DNA from: Nocardia sp. BMG51109 | Lineage (GTDB): Bacteria > Actinomycetota > Actinomycetes > Mycobacteriales > Mycobacteriaceae | Reading direction: 5' to 3' | Assembly (NCBI RefSeq): GCF_000526215.1 | Contig: NZ_JAFQ01000004.1 | Coordinates: 8,060,001 to 8,124,000 of the forward strand | Length of the DNA stretch: 64,000 nucleotides | In this document: one piece after another, positions 43,022 through 50,883 of the stretch | Numbering within the stretch: the first letter of the stretch is position 1 | How the letters are laid out: each line of letters starts with the position of its first letter | Program-made: the position numbers and the translations under genes | Notes under the pieces: generated by a model | Database searches by the model: none | Seen by the model: the letters and a program-made list of their open reading frames with translations, nothing else | What the model was told of the DNA's origin: nothing

Positions 43022-43930
43022 TCAATCGCCGGACGGCGATGTGAGGACGCGTGCGGTCGCCCTGAGTTCGTAGAACGAGTCGGCCGGCTGAAAGAAACTT
43101 CTGTGCACGTCACCCCAGCGGGTGAACAGGCCGACCAACCGGCGTTCGATATGATCACGCGGCTCGTTCTCGCCTCTCGACGCGATGAGCGCCGCCAGCA
43201 AGGGTTCGACGGGGACCCAATCACCGCCTGATCGGAACTCGAGCCATGAATGTTGAGTGCAATACGGAATGGCAACCAACAGCCCGGTGGATACCCGGGA
43301 CTCGATTCCATTCGCGTTACTCAGCCGTTCCAAATGGTAGGCGAACGATCTGCAATTGGCGAGCCGGAGACCTTCGAATATCTCGATATCCTGCTCCAGG
43401 CATTCGGGTAGGTAGACGTACCGCAGGTCCTCGTATCGGTCCAGCAGTGCGCGACCGGGCGAGGTCGGCCGGCCTTCGCGGCCGGCGAGCCGGACCACGT
43501 GTTCCGCCGAGACGAAATCCCCGTCGAAGATAGGGCGGCCGACCGTCCCGTCGGGCCGCCACGCGCGGATGATTTCCGGGTCGGCGGCGTACTCGTCGGC
43601 GATGTTGGCCTGGAGCGTGATGGCCACCCGCAGCTCCCCGGAAGCGTGCAACCGGGCGGCGGTACGCAGCCAGTACCGCATCGCGAGTACGTGCGGAGAC
43701 TTCATATCGAGGTACAGCGACAGCGTTCTCAGCATCTTCCTCGAGTAGACCTTCACGCCGTCCACCCGCTCGTACCGGATGCCCTTGTTCTCCAGGTCGC
43801 GCAGTGCGGACTCATCGAAACCGTATGAACTCGCGATTCCGGGCGTGACCGTGAAATCGTCGAAGAAACTCTCGATTTCACACAGTCGCTCGAATACGTC
43901 CGCCGCACGACTCGTCAGATCATCTGACAT
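43022..43930 (-). CDS. Transglutaminase-like cysteine protein
   Basis: A 302-aa protein whose C-terminal part has a papain/transglutaminase-like layout: Cys193 in LANCRSFAYHLERLSNANGIESRV (key part NCRSFAYHL), His227 in CTQHSWLEFRSGGDWVPVEP, and Glu242 or Asp237 as third residue. The pattern C...GIESRV.TG...HSW.EF...G.WVPVEP matches bacterial transglutaminase-core proteins, although the third residue is usually Asp. The N-terminal 180 residues are not recognised. Such folds act as proteases, amidases or acyl/peptidyl transferases. Placed just upstream of the precursor peptide and downstream of the aminoacyl-carrier ligase, it could join an amine to a carrier-bound or peptide acyl group (inference). 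Confidence 0.68.
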   Translation of the reverse strand: MSDDLTSRAADVFERLCEIESFFDDFTVTPGIASSYGFDESALRDLENKGIRYERVDGVKVYSRKMLRTLSLYLDMKSPHVLAMRYWLRTAARLHASGELRVAITLQANIADEYAADPEIIRAWRPDGTVGRPIFDGDFVSAEHVVRLAGREGRPTSPGRALLDRYEDLRYVYLPECLEQDIEIFEGLRLANCRSFAYHLERLSNANGIESRVSTGLLVAIPYCTQHSWLEFRSGGDWVPVEPLLAALIASRGENEPRDHIERRLVGLFTRWGDVHRSFFQPADSFYELRATARVLTSPSGD

Positions 43931-43948
43931 GCTCCGTACATCCTCGAA

Positions 43949-44833
43949 TCAGAGAGAGTTGTCGAGACACAGTGCGCTGCGCACCTCCGCCGGCCACTGC
44001 GCGAGGACCGGGCCGTGCGCGTGGGCGAGCGCCAGGGTGATGCGTTCCAAGCCGAATGCCGCACACGCGGTGTGGGCCTGGGCGCCGTCCACCCGGATGG
44101 TGAACGCGGTGCCGAAATGGTCCTTGTGATAGTTCAGGCTCGCCACGGCCTGGTCTTTCCGATCGGCGACGGCGACCCGCAGCTCCCACTTGAGTTCCTG
44201 CTCGAGCTGCGAGGCGCGCATCAGGCGCGCGGCGTCACCGAAGAACGGATCGTCGGCGGCCTCGACGGATACCGCCAGCCCGAGCGAGGTCAGCCGGCCG
44301 ACCGCCCGGGTCACCCATCGGTCGCGCCAGTCGAGGCAGTCGTCCGGGGTCGAGATCCGCACGAACTCACGCATCCGGAAGCTCCGCAACCGTCCCGGTT
44401 CCTGCCGGGCCTCGTGCCGGTAGCAATACGATTCCGCGGTCAGTTCGACCGCCGTATCCAGCTTTTCGTTCTCGAACAGCGGATACAGGTGATAACACGT
44501 GGCGGGCAGAACCGCGAGATCGCTGATCTCCTGATCGTCGTGCCACCGGCCGACGCGGGTCAGCTCGCGCCAGCGATGCCGATCGCCGGTGAACGAGTGA
44601 ATCGTCCCCAGCAGGTTCGGAAATGCGTCGACATAACCCCCTCGCTCCAGGAGCCGCCTCGAAATGACCGGCGGTACGGCGACGGGGACCGGCTCCGGCC
44701 CCGCACATTTCAGGAGATAATTTCGCAGGCCCGCGACAACCGCATCGAACTCGCCGTTGCCGAGCCCGATTCCGGGAACTCCGGTGGCGACCAATTCGGT
44801 CCGACCGGAACCGGCCGCAATATTCGAGTGCAC
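43949..44833 (-). CDS. Amino acid:[carrier protein] ligase (class II aaRS-like)
   Basis: A 294-aa protein related to seryl-tRNA synthetase catalytic cores but without a tRNA-binding arm. LVATGVPGIGLGNGEFDAVVAGL near the N-terminus and the zinc set Cys113 (LPATCYHLYP), Glu156 (FRMREFVRI) and Cys257 (HTACAAFGLERI) match the known amino acid:carrier protein ligases (spacing as in Bll0957). Motif 2 (FRMRE) and motif 3 (GLERITLAL) are present. Known members activate Gly or Ala and load a carrier protein. Start GTG 44833 keeps the family N-terminus; its ribosome-binding site is weak. Carrier candidates here are the domain fused to the C39 exporter and the free ACP at 54259. Confidence 0.87.
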   Translation of the reverse strand: MHSNIAAGSGRTELVATGVPGIGLGNGEFDAVVAGLRNYLLKCAGPEPVPVAVPPVISRRLLERGGYVDAFPNLLGTIHSFTGDRHRWRELTRVGRWHDDQEISDLAVLPATCYHLYPLFENEKLDTAVELTAESYCYRHEARQEPGRLRSFRMREFVRISTPDDCLDWRDRWVTRAVGRLTSLGLAVSVEAADDPFFGDAARLMRASQLEQELKWELRVAVADRKDQAVASLNYHKDHFGTAFTIRVDGAQAHTACAAFGLERITLALAHAHGPVLAQWPAEVRSALCLDNSL

Positions 44834-44855
44834 CGGTTTATTGTTCCGCCGATGC

Positions 44856-45857
44856 TCATTCCTTCAAACAGCGATCGGATCGAACGAGTTGCGTGACGGC
44901 TCCGGCCGAACCGTGCATATCTTCGAGAACGGTGACCACACGCGCGGCGTCGGCGGCCGGGCGCAGGTCGGGCCCGCCCCGGACGCCCCGGACGAACTCG
45001 CCCAGCGCGAGCTCGATGGGTGTCCCCGGCGCCGATTTCGCGGTCCGGGAAAGCAGACTGCGCCGCCGATCCTCGACCAGCCACGCCGACAGAGTGCGAT
45101 CCGACTCCTCCAGGCGGAGGCTGCCTCGCTCGCCGGTGATGACCAGCGCGCGACGCTTGCCGCGGCTGAGCCAGCACGCGTGCAGCCGTACCTCGATCCC
45201 CGCCGGCGCCCGCGCGGTCAGCGCCACGCACCCGGCCACCGGCCCGTTCCCCGTCTCCCGGCAGTCCTCGACGTGCAGGCCCGGGCCGTCGCCGAGGATG
45301 CCCAGCCGCACCAGGACGGCGACATCGTGGATCGCCAGATCCCACAGCGCGTTCACGTCGTAGCGGACCGGCCCGTCGGCCGCGCGCTCGATCGACACCG
45401 CGACCACCTCGCCGATCGCGTCGCGGTCCAAAGCCGCACCCAGCGCGGCGATCTCGCGGCTCCACCAGTACTGGTGATCGACGGTCACCATGAGGTTCCG
45501 GTCGCGAGCGAGCCGCAGCAGTTCGGTGGCGTGCCGGGTGGTCAGCGTGAACGGCTTCTCGGTGAAGACGTGTTTGCCCGCCGACAAGGCCTGCCGTATC
45601 GGGCCGTCGTGCGCCGAGGCCGTGGTCGCGACGATCACCGCATCGATTCGCGGGTCGGCCACGGCCGCGTCGAGGTCGCTCCCGCACGGTATCGACGCGG
45701 GACCGGCGAAATCTGCTGCGCCGCAACGGATGTCGACGACGCGGGTGATCCGGAGGCCGTCCACCCGGCTCGCGATGTCGAGCAGGCGGGCGCCCCAGTA
45801 GCCGTATCCGACCAGGGCCGCGGTGACGGGGCGGGTGCTACCCATGGTGATCGTCAT
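44856..45857 (-). CDS. Gfo/Idh/MocA-family oxidoreductase
   Basis: A 333-aa NAD(P)-dependent oxidoreductase. The Rossmann motif is ALVGYGYWGARLLDIAS (about residues 12-28); EKPFTLTTRHATELL (about 93-107) supplies the family EKP motif, and DLAIHDVAVLVRLG (about 165-178) the DxxxHD-type catalytic site. ATG 45857 overlaps the upstream deacetylase stop (ATGA); ATG 45845 is an alternative. Relatives oxidise or reduce C-3 or other hydroxyls of NDP-sugars or inositols. With two DegT aminotransferases in the locus, a keto-sugar for transamination is a likely product (inference). Confidence 0.87.
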   Translation of the reverse strand: MTITMGSTRPVTAALVGYGYWGARLLDIASRVDGLRITRVVDIRCGAADFAGPASIPCGSDLDAAVADPRIDAVIVATTASAHDGPIRQALSAGKHVFTEKPFTLTTRHATELLRLARDRNLMVTVDHQYWWSREIAALGAALDRDAIGEVVAVSIERAADGPVRYDVNALWDLAIHDVAVLVRLGILGDGPGLHVEDCRETGNGPVAGCVALTARAPAGIEVRLHACWLSRGKRRALVITGERGSLRLEESDRTLSAWLVEDRRRSLLSRTAKSAPGTPIELALGEFVRGVRGGPDLRPAADAARVVTVLEDMHGSAGAVTQLVRSDRCLKE

Positions 45858-46525
45858 CCTTCTCTTGCGCGGATCAGGTGGAAGGGCTCGGCGGCCTCCA
45901 CGCCGATGACGGACCCCCACGACTCCGCCGACGCGCGCAGGGCACGGGCGGACCGGGGATGTGGCCAGTCGCGGTTCTCGGTGGTGTAGCAGGAGAACGC
46001 GCGCAGCTTCGCGTCGATCTCGGCGCCGATATCGACGAACCAGGTTGGGGCGAAGGTGTTCTCCGACGCCGGGGTCCATTCGTTACTCGACAGCGGTGCG
46101 TAGGTCAGGAAGCGCCGGACCCGGCTCCCCGGCCGCGGGCGGGTGGCCACCGCGGCAGACTCGAACACGGCGCGGTGGTCCCGGTTCAGGTCCGGGTGCA
46201 CGCTGTAGACGGTGTCCGCTCCGGTCCGGTCCAGGGCCTGCTCGACGACCCGGTTGACCTCGACATGCGCCACGGTGTCGAGCCGCATATCGGGGAGCTC
46301 GCCCGCGATCCGGTGGTGGACGCCCAGCGTTTCCAGCGCGGACCGGGCCTCCCGGTACTTCAGCTCGGCGATGTCCGGGCGGCCGGGATACTGCGTGCTG
46401 CTCCCGTCGGTCACCCACAGCACCGTGACCTCGTCGCCCTTCTTCGCGTGGCGCGCGATCGTGCCTCCCATGCCGAGGATCTCGTCATCGGGATGAGCCG
46501 CCACCACCAGCACCTGTCTCGGCAT
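45854..46525 (-). CDS. PIG-L family deacetylase 1
   Basis: A 223-aa zinc-dependent LmbE/PIG-L deacetylase. The metal motif AAHPDDEILGMGG (residues 9-21) and the second His motif VHPDLNRDHR (about 108-117) are intact. Family members remove N-acetyl groups from GlcNAc-containing substrates (as in mycothiol or teicoplanin-type sugars). It overlaps the glycosyltransferase gene by 41 bp and the Gfo/Idh gene by 4 bp. With a second copy at 50057, the pathway probably handles two N-acetylated sugar positions, or both NDP-sugar and glycoside stages. Confidence 0.9.
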   Translation of the reverse strand: MPRQVLVVAAHPDDEILGMGGTIARHAKKGDEVTVLWVTDGSSTQYPGRPDIAELKYREARSALETLGVHHRIAGELPDMRLDTVAHVEVNRVVEQALDRTGADTVYSVHPDLNRDHRAVFESAAVATRPRPGSRVRRFLTYAPLSSNEWTPASENTFAPTWFVDIGAEIDAKLRAFSCYTTENRDWPHPRSARALRASAESWGSVIGVEAAEPFHLIRAREG

Positions 46526-47756
46526 CGTTCGTCCTGCCCTCTCGTTGTCGATGCAGCCGATCCAGCAGCGCGTCGGCCGGATCGCGTTCGGACCGCATCG
46601 CGGCGCGTGCGGCGCGCAGTCGCGCCTTCATCGTGTGACCGCCGATCGCGGCGTCGACGGCACCGAGGAGTTCCTCGGGGGCCGGGGCACTTCCCAGATC
46701 GACACCGAGTCCGTGCGCGGCGAGGGCGGCGGCGTTGCGTCGCCCGTCCGGCCACTGGGTCGTCATCACCGAGGGCACGGCCGCGCGCAGCGCCGCCACC
46801 AGGGTCCCCATACCGCCGTGGTTGACCGACACGTCAGCGTATTGCAGGACTTCCCGCAGGTCGGCCCGGGCCACGAGGCGAGCGCCCGGTCCCGTCTCGA
46901 GCGCGGGCATGCGCCCGCCGATCACGAGCAGGCGGTACCGCCCGCGGCCGGCGTGCTCGACCAGCCGCCGCAGCGGCTCGGGAAGTGCCCTCGCCCAGCC
47001 GTCGCCGAGCGAGCAGACGACGACGGGGAGACCGCTGTCGACGAGAAACCGCTTGGTCGGCTCGTCGAGCTGCCACCGCCGCGGACCGTAATAGTCGGGA
47101 TATCCGGCGATCTCGAAGGTCCGGGGCAGCGCCGTCGGCGCCGTCGCCAGCGGTCCCGCGGCCAGCACCAGCCCACCGGCCCGATCCACCCGGGCGAAGG
47201 TCGCCTCCCCCGGCTCGGCGCCCAGCCCGAGATCTCGCCGGGCGGCGGCGATTCCGGGCAGCACGAGCCGGTCGACGATCCTGACCCGTCGTTCCTCCGA
47301 CCGTGCGCGCATGCCGCTCGCGGTCCGGGTGTCGAACGCGGAGGGCATCGACATGCCGAGGAAGGTCGCCGTCACCGGGGCGCCGATCAGTTCACCGCCC
47401 AGGGCCGCGCCGATGTGCAGGGCCGGGGACACGATGGCATCCGGCCGCGGCCGCAACCCCGCCAGCGCGGTGGCGAACGGCCGGGCACTGCGCAGCGACG
47501 CCTCGAAATAGAGCCGATCGGTCGTCCATTCGGTGCTCGGCGTCGCCGGCCCGGCGGGTACGTTCTCGAAGACGTGCGCGCACTGGCTTCCGGTGCCCAC
47601 CGGCAGGAACGGGAGTCCGGCGTCTTCGACATCCGATGCGTACTCGTCGTACTCCAGCACGGTCACCCGGTGCCGCCGCGCGAGAAGGGCGCGCGCCATG
47701 CCCAGCAGCGGGTACAGGTCACCCCTGGTCCCCTGGCCGAGCACGACGATATTCAT
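46485..47756 (-). CDS. GT1-type (GtfB-fold) glycosyltransferase
   Basis: A 423-aa natural-product glycosyltransferase. MNIVVLGQGTRGDLYPLLGMARALLARRH (key part GTRGDLYPLLGMARAL) is the standard N-terminal opening. In the C-terminal domain LPVVVCSLGDGW and VNHGGMGTLVAALRAAVPSVMTTQWPDGRRNAAALAA (about residues 312-350) form the nucleotide-sugar site with HGGMGT in place of HGGAGT. ATG 47756 overlaps the dehydrogenase stop. This family glycosylates phenols and macrolides, so it could attach the first sugar to the coumaroyl hydroxyl (inference). Confidence 0.9.
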   Translation of the reverse strand: MNIVVLGQGTRGDLYPLLGMARALLARRHRVTVLEYDEYASDVEDAGLPFLPVGTGSQCAHVFENVPAGPATPSTEWTTDRLYFEASLRSARPFATALAGLRPRPDAIVSPALHIGAALGGELIGAPVTATFLGMSMPSAFDTRTASGMRARSEERRVRIVDRLVLPGIAAARRDLGLGAEPGEATFARVDRAGGLVLAAGPLATAPTALPRTFEIAGYPDYYGPRRWQLDEPTKRFLVDSGLPVVVCSLGDGWARALPEPLRRLVEHAGRGRYRLLVIGGRMPALETGPGARLVARADLREVLQYADVSVNHGGMGTLVAALRAAVPSVMTTQWPDGRRNAAALAAHGLGVDLGSAPAPEELLGAVDAAIGGHTMKARLRAARAAMRSERDPADALLDRLHRQREGRTNDAETGAGGGGSSR

Positions 47757-49051
47757 CCGGCGGCGCCGATCACGGTGGCTCCGATCGCGGTGGCGACGTT
47801 GCGGGTGTCGACGATCGGCGCGGGGCAGTTCCGCAGCGCCGCCCAGTCCACCGCGTCGTGCGCGGTGACCACCGCGACGCAGTCGTAGGCCGCGGCCGTC
47901 GCGGCGGTGAGCGGGACCGACCGGAGCGGGCCGGAGGCGGTCCGCACGACCGGTACGTGGGGATCGTGGTAGTCCACGTCGATTCCGGATTCGGTCAGCG
48001 TGCGCAGGATGGCGAGGGCCGGGGACTCCCGGGTGTCGCCGACGTTCGCCTTGTAGGCGACGCCGATCAACAGCACGCGGGCGGGCCCGTCCGTCGCCGC
48101 ACCGGCGAGCCGCTGCCGGATGCGGCGGGCGATGACCGACGGCCGGGCGTTGTTGGCGGCGATCGCCGAATCCAGAACGGGAGTCTCCAGGTGGCGGGAG
48201 CTCGCGAGGTGTGCCAGATAGGTCGCGTCCACGGGGATGCAGTGCCCGCCGGCTCCCGGACCGGGGTCGAGACCGTGGTAGCCGAACGGTTTGGTCCGGC
48301 AGGCCGCGCTGACCTCCCAGGGATCGAGACCTAGTGAGACACACAGGGTCTCGTTCTCGTTCGCGAACGCGATATTGATCAGCCGCCAGCTGTTCTCGTA
48401 CACCTTGGCCATCTCGGCGGCGCCGGTGCTCGACATCGGCCACACCGTGTCCACGATCGTGCGGTAGAACTCCGTGACCGCCTTCAGGCATTCGTCGGTG
48501 CACCCGGACACCAGCTTGGGAGTGGTTTTCATCGTCCAGTCGCGGCGGCCCGGATCGATGCGTTCCGGAGAGAATCCGACGAACAGGTCGATACCGGGCG
48601 TCCAGCCGGCCTCGAGGAAGGGCGGCAGGAAGATGTTCTCCGTGGTTCCGGGATAGGACGTGCTCTCCAGGACGACGACCGCGTTCCGGGTGACCACCGC
48701 GGCGATCGCCCGTGCGGCCTTGTCGATATCGGACGTGTCCGGCCGGCCGTCGGCGTCCAGCGGGGTCGGGACCGCGACGATCCACAGCTCGGCGGTGGGG
48801 GCCGCCTCGATGCTGTCGTAGAGCTCGACCGCGCCGTCCGCGATGGCGCGGCGGATATCCGCCCACTCGTCGGGGTGTCGCCGCGCGCGGAGGTCATCGC
48901 GCGGCGCGCGCAGATCGGCGATCCGCCGCACGTCGTTGTCGATCGCCGCCACCCGGTGGCCGGCCGACATCGCCGCCAGGCATATCTCCGCGCCGACGTA
49001 GCCCACCCCGACGACGTTCACTGTGATGACTTCGGTGGATGGCACGGCCAT
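47753..49051 (-). CDS. UDP-glucose/UDP-GlcNAc-type 6-dehydrogenase
   Basis: A 432-aa NDP-sugar dehydrogenase that would oxidise the C-6 hydroxymethyl of UDP-glucose or UDP-GlcNAc to a carboxylate. The NAD motif is VNVVGVGYVGAEICLAAM (about 11-28); the catalytic Cys lies in GPGAGGHCIPVDATYLA (about residues 263-279), with catalytic Lys in AKVYENSWRLINIAFANE. The C-terminal domain has VLLIGVAYKANVGDTRESPA. The sequence ends 4 bp into the glycosyltransferase. The GGHCIPVD form is common in WbpA/WbpO-type enzymes acting on UDP-HexNAc, which would fit the deacetylases. Confidence 0.93.
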   Translation of the reverse strand: MAVPSTEVITVNVVGVGYVGAEICLAAMSAGHRVAAIDNDVRRIADLRAPRDDLRARRHPDEWADIRRAIADGAVELYDSIEAAPTAELWIVAVPTPLDADGRPDTSDIDKAARAIAAVVTRNAVVVLESTSYPGTTENIFLPPFLEAGWTPGIDLFVGFSPERIDPGRRDWTMKTTPKLVSGCTDECLKAVTEFYRTIVDTVWPMSSTGAAEMAKVYENSWRLINIAFANENETLCVSLGLDPWEVSAACRTKPFGYHGLDPGPGAGGHCIPVDATYLAHLASSRHLETPVLDSAIAANNARPSVIARRIRQRLAGAATDGPARVLLIGVAYKANVGDTRESPALAILRTLTESGIDVDYHDPHVPVVRTASGPLRSVPLTAATAAAYDCVAVVTAHDAVDWAALRNCPAPIVDTRNVATAIGATVIGAAG

Positions 49052-49052
49052 A

Positions 49053-50060
49053 TCAGTCCGACTCTCCGGCTACGACCCTCGACGGGGATTCGATGATGGT
49101 TCCGATCGCCGTCGCCAGCGGTGTGGCGCACCGGCAGCCGACCAGCTGCCGCAATCGGGTGGTGTCCGGGACCCGGCGGGCGATATCCCTGGTCCCGCGG
49201 CCGTGGACACGGTCGTAGGACTCGTGGCGAACCGTCGACGACGATCCGGTCAGCCGGATCACCAGCCGGGCCAGGTCGCCGATCGAGGTCTCCTGGTCGC
49301 TGCCGATGTTGATGGTGTGCCCGTACGCCGACGACGTCGTGAGACCGGCGGCGATCGCTCGTACCGCGTCGCCGACGAAGGTGAAGCTGCGCGTCTGCCG
49401 TCCGTCCCCGTACACGACGATCGGCCGGTCCCGCTGGGCCCACCCGACGAATCGCGGTACCACCGACCCGTACCGGCCGGACTGGCGCACCCCGATGGTG
49501 TTGAACAGCCTGCCGATCACCACGGGTGCCCCGGTCCGGCGCGCGTAGTCGTTGACGAGCAGCTCGCCGGTTCCCTTACCGAACGCGTAGGACGATCGCG
49601 GGTTGGTGGGCGGCGCGATGATGATGTCGGCCTCCTCGGCGAGCGGCTGGACGCCCGAATCCCCATAGATCTCGCTCGTCGAGGCGAAGAACAGCGGCGC
49701 GCGGATCTCGTCGACCACCGCGAGCATCGTCCGGGTCGCCTGCACCACTTCGCGAATCGTCCGTTCCGGATGCTGTTCGACATACAGCGCGCCGACCCGG
49801 CCGGCCAGATGGAAAACGTGCGTGGCCCCGGCCGCCGCCGACCGGACGAGACGTTCGTCGAGCACCGAGCCCTCCGTGAACGCGAAGTCCCGCGACAGCA
49901 GCGGCCCGCGCAGGTTCTCCACGGTTCCCGACGAGAAATCGTCGAGTCCCCGCACCCGCCACCCGGCGGCGAGCAGGTACTCGACCAGGTGCGAACCGAT
50001 GAAGCCCGCCGCGCCCGTGACCAATGCCGTTGTCCGGGAACCCGAATCCGTCACGGTCAT
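49053..50060 (-). CDS. NAD-dependent epimerase/dehydratase (UDP-glucuronate decarboxylase-like)
   Basis: A 335-aa extended SDR. The NAD motif is VTGAAGFIGSHLVEYLLAAG (about residues 14-33), the active site has STSEIYGDS and Tyr-Lys in SSYAFGKGTGE (about 155-165), and NTIGVRQSGRYGSVVPRFV is typical of UDP-xylose synthase and related enzymes. Paired with the 6-dehydrogenase, decarboxylation to a UDP-pentose (xylose type) is the simplest pathway; C-4 epimerisation is the alternative. ATG 50060 overlaps the upstream deacetylase stop (ATGA). Confidence 0.88.
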   Translation of the reverse strand: MTVTDSGSRTTALVTGAAGFIGSHLVEYLLAAGWRVRGLDDFSSGTVENLRGPLLSRDFAFTEGSVLDERLVRSAAAGATHVFHLAGRVGALYVEQHPERTIREVVQATRTMLAVVDEIRAPLFFASTSEIYGDSGVQPLAEEADIIIAPPTNPRSSYAFGKGTGELLVNDYARRTGAPVVIGRLFNTIGVRQSGRYGSVVPRFVGWAQRDRPIVVYGDGRQTRSFTFVGDAVRAIAAGLTTSSAYGHTINIGSDQETSIGDLARLVIRLTGSSSTVRHESYDRVHGRGTRDIARRVPDTTRLRQLVGCRCATPLATAIGTIIESPSRVVAGESD

Positions 50061-50752
50061 GTCAGCACCCGCGCGAGTTCGGCCGGGCCGATCGAGGTTC
50101 TGACGAATTGAAATGTCTCGCCGTATGCGCAACCGGCCTGACTACCGCGGAACCGCGCCAACCCGCTCAGTGCCTCGGGCGTGCGCGGACCCGGTAACTC
50201 GGTATTCCTGGAGGGCATCTCGCCGAACGCGTCCAGCTTGGTGTGCATGGACTCGGTGATATCGACGGTCCAGTGCGGAGTGAATCCCGGCTCCGCCCCG
50301 GGCACGTTCCAGTAGGTTTCCGAAATCGTCTCGTACATCGCGGTCAGGCGGATTTCCCGGCCGTTGCGGTAGGGGCGCGTCGCCACGACCGCCGATTCGA
50401 ACACGACCCGGTGATCGATATGGCGGTCCGGAAAGGGAAGCAAGACGACCTCCGGCCGTATCTCGTCCATCACTCGCTGCATGCGACCGTTCAGCTCCGC
50501 GACCGGAACCTGGTTCACCGCCGTGGTGGGGTAGTCGAAGAAGATCGATTCGTGCACCCCCAGGACCTGGTGGGCGTGCTGTGCCTCGCGCTGGATCATG
50601 AGTCGATCCCCCGCCGCGAACTGGGGCTCCAGTTCGGAGCAGACCGTGACGACGGTGACCGCCGCGCCCGCGCGGGCGAACAACGCGATTGTCCCGCCCG
50701 CACCGAGGCACTCGTCGTCGGTATGCGGAGCGACTACGACAACTCTCGTCAC
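50057..50752 (-). CDS. PIG-L family deacetylase 2
   Basis: A 231-aa PIG-L deacetylase with APHTDDECLGAGGTIALFA (about residues 7-25; Thr replaces the usual Pro-Asp spacing residue) and LPFPDRHIDHRVVFESAVVATRPY carrying the second His pair. Start GTG 50752 follows AGAGAGGAA at normal spacing; an upstream ATG at 50803 lacks a ribosome-binding site. It resembles the copy at 45854 along its length (for example HRVVFESAVVATRP against HRAVFESAAVATRP), so the two are probably an old duplication. It is the first gene of the long operon. Confidence 0.88.
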   Translation of the reverse strand: MTRVVVVAPHTDDECLGAGGTIALFARAGAAVTVVTVCSELEPQFAAGDRLMIQREAQHAHQVLGVHESIFFDYPTTAVNQVPVAELNGRMQRVMDEIRPEVVLLPFPDRHIDHRVVFESAVVATRPYRNGREIRLTAMYETISETYWNVPGAEPGFTPHWTVDITESMHTKLDAFGEMPSRNTELPGPRTPEALSGLARFRGSQAGCAYGETFQFVRTSIGPAELARVLT

Positions 50753-50883
50753 AGACGGTTCCTCTCTGCCGGTTTCCGCCGAAATATCGGCTCGTGAATC
50801 CATTCGGATGATTGATGAAGATACAGCCCGTCCTACGTACGCTCCAGTTCCGTAACTGACATCGGAAACCTTCGGAGCATCCC
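50753..50883. promoter_or_regulatory. Divergent promoter region of the two main transcription units
   Basis: This 131-bp gap separates the first gene of the long minus-strand operon from the plus-strand acyl-AMP ligase, so it must carry both promoters. I cannot identify -35/-10 boxes with confidence. TACGTA near 50835 is a small palindrome of unknown meaning. Confidence 0.5.
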
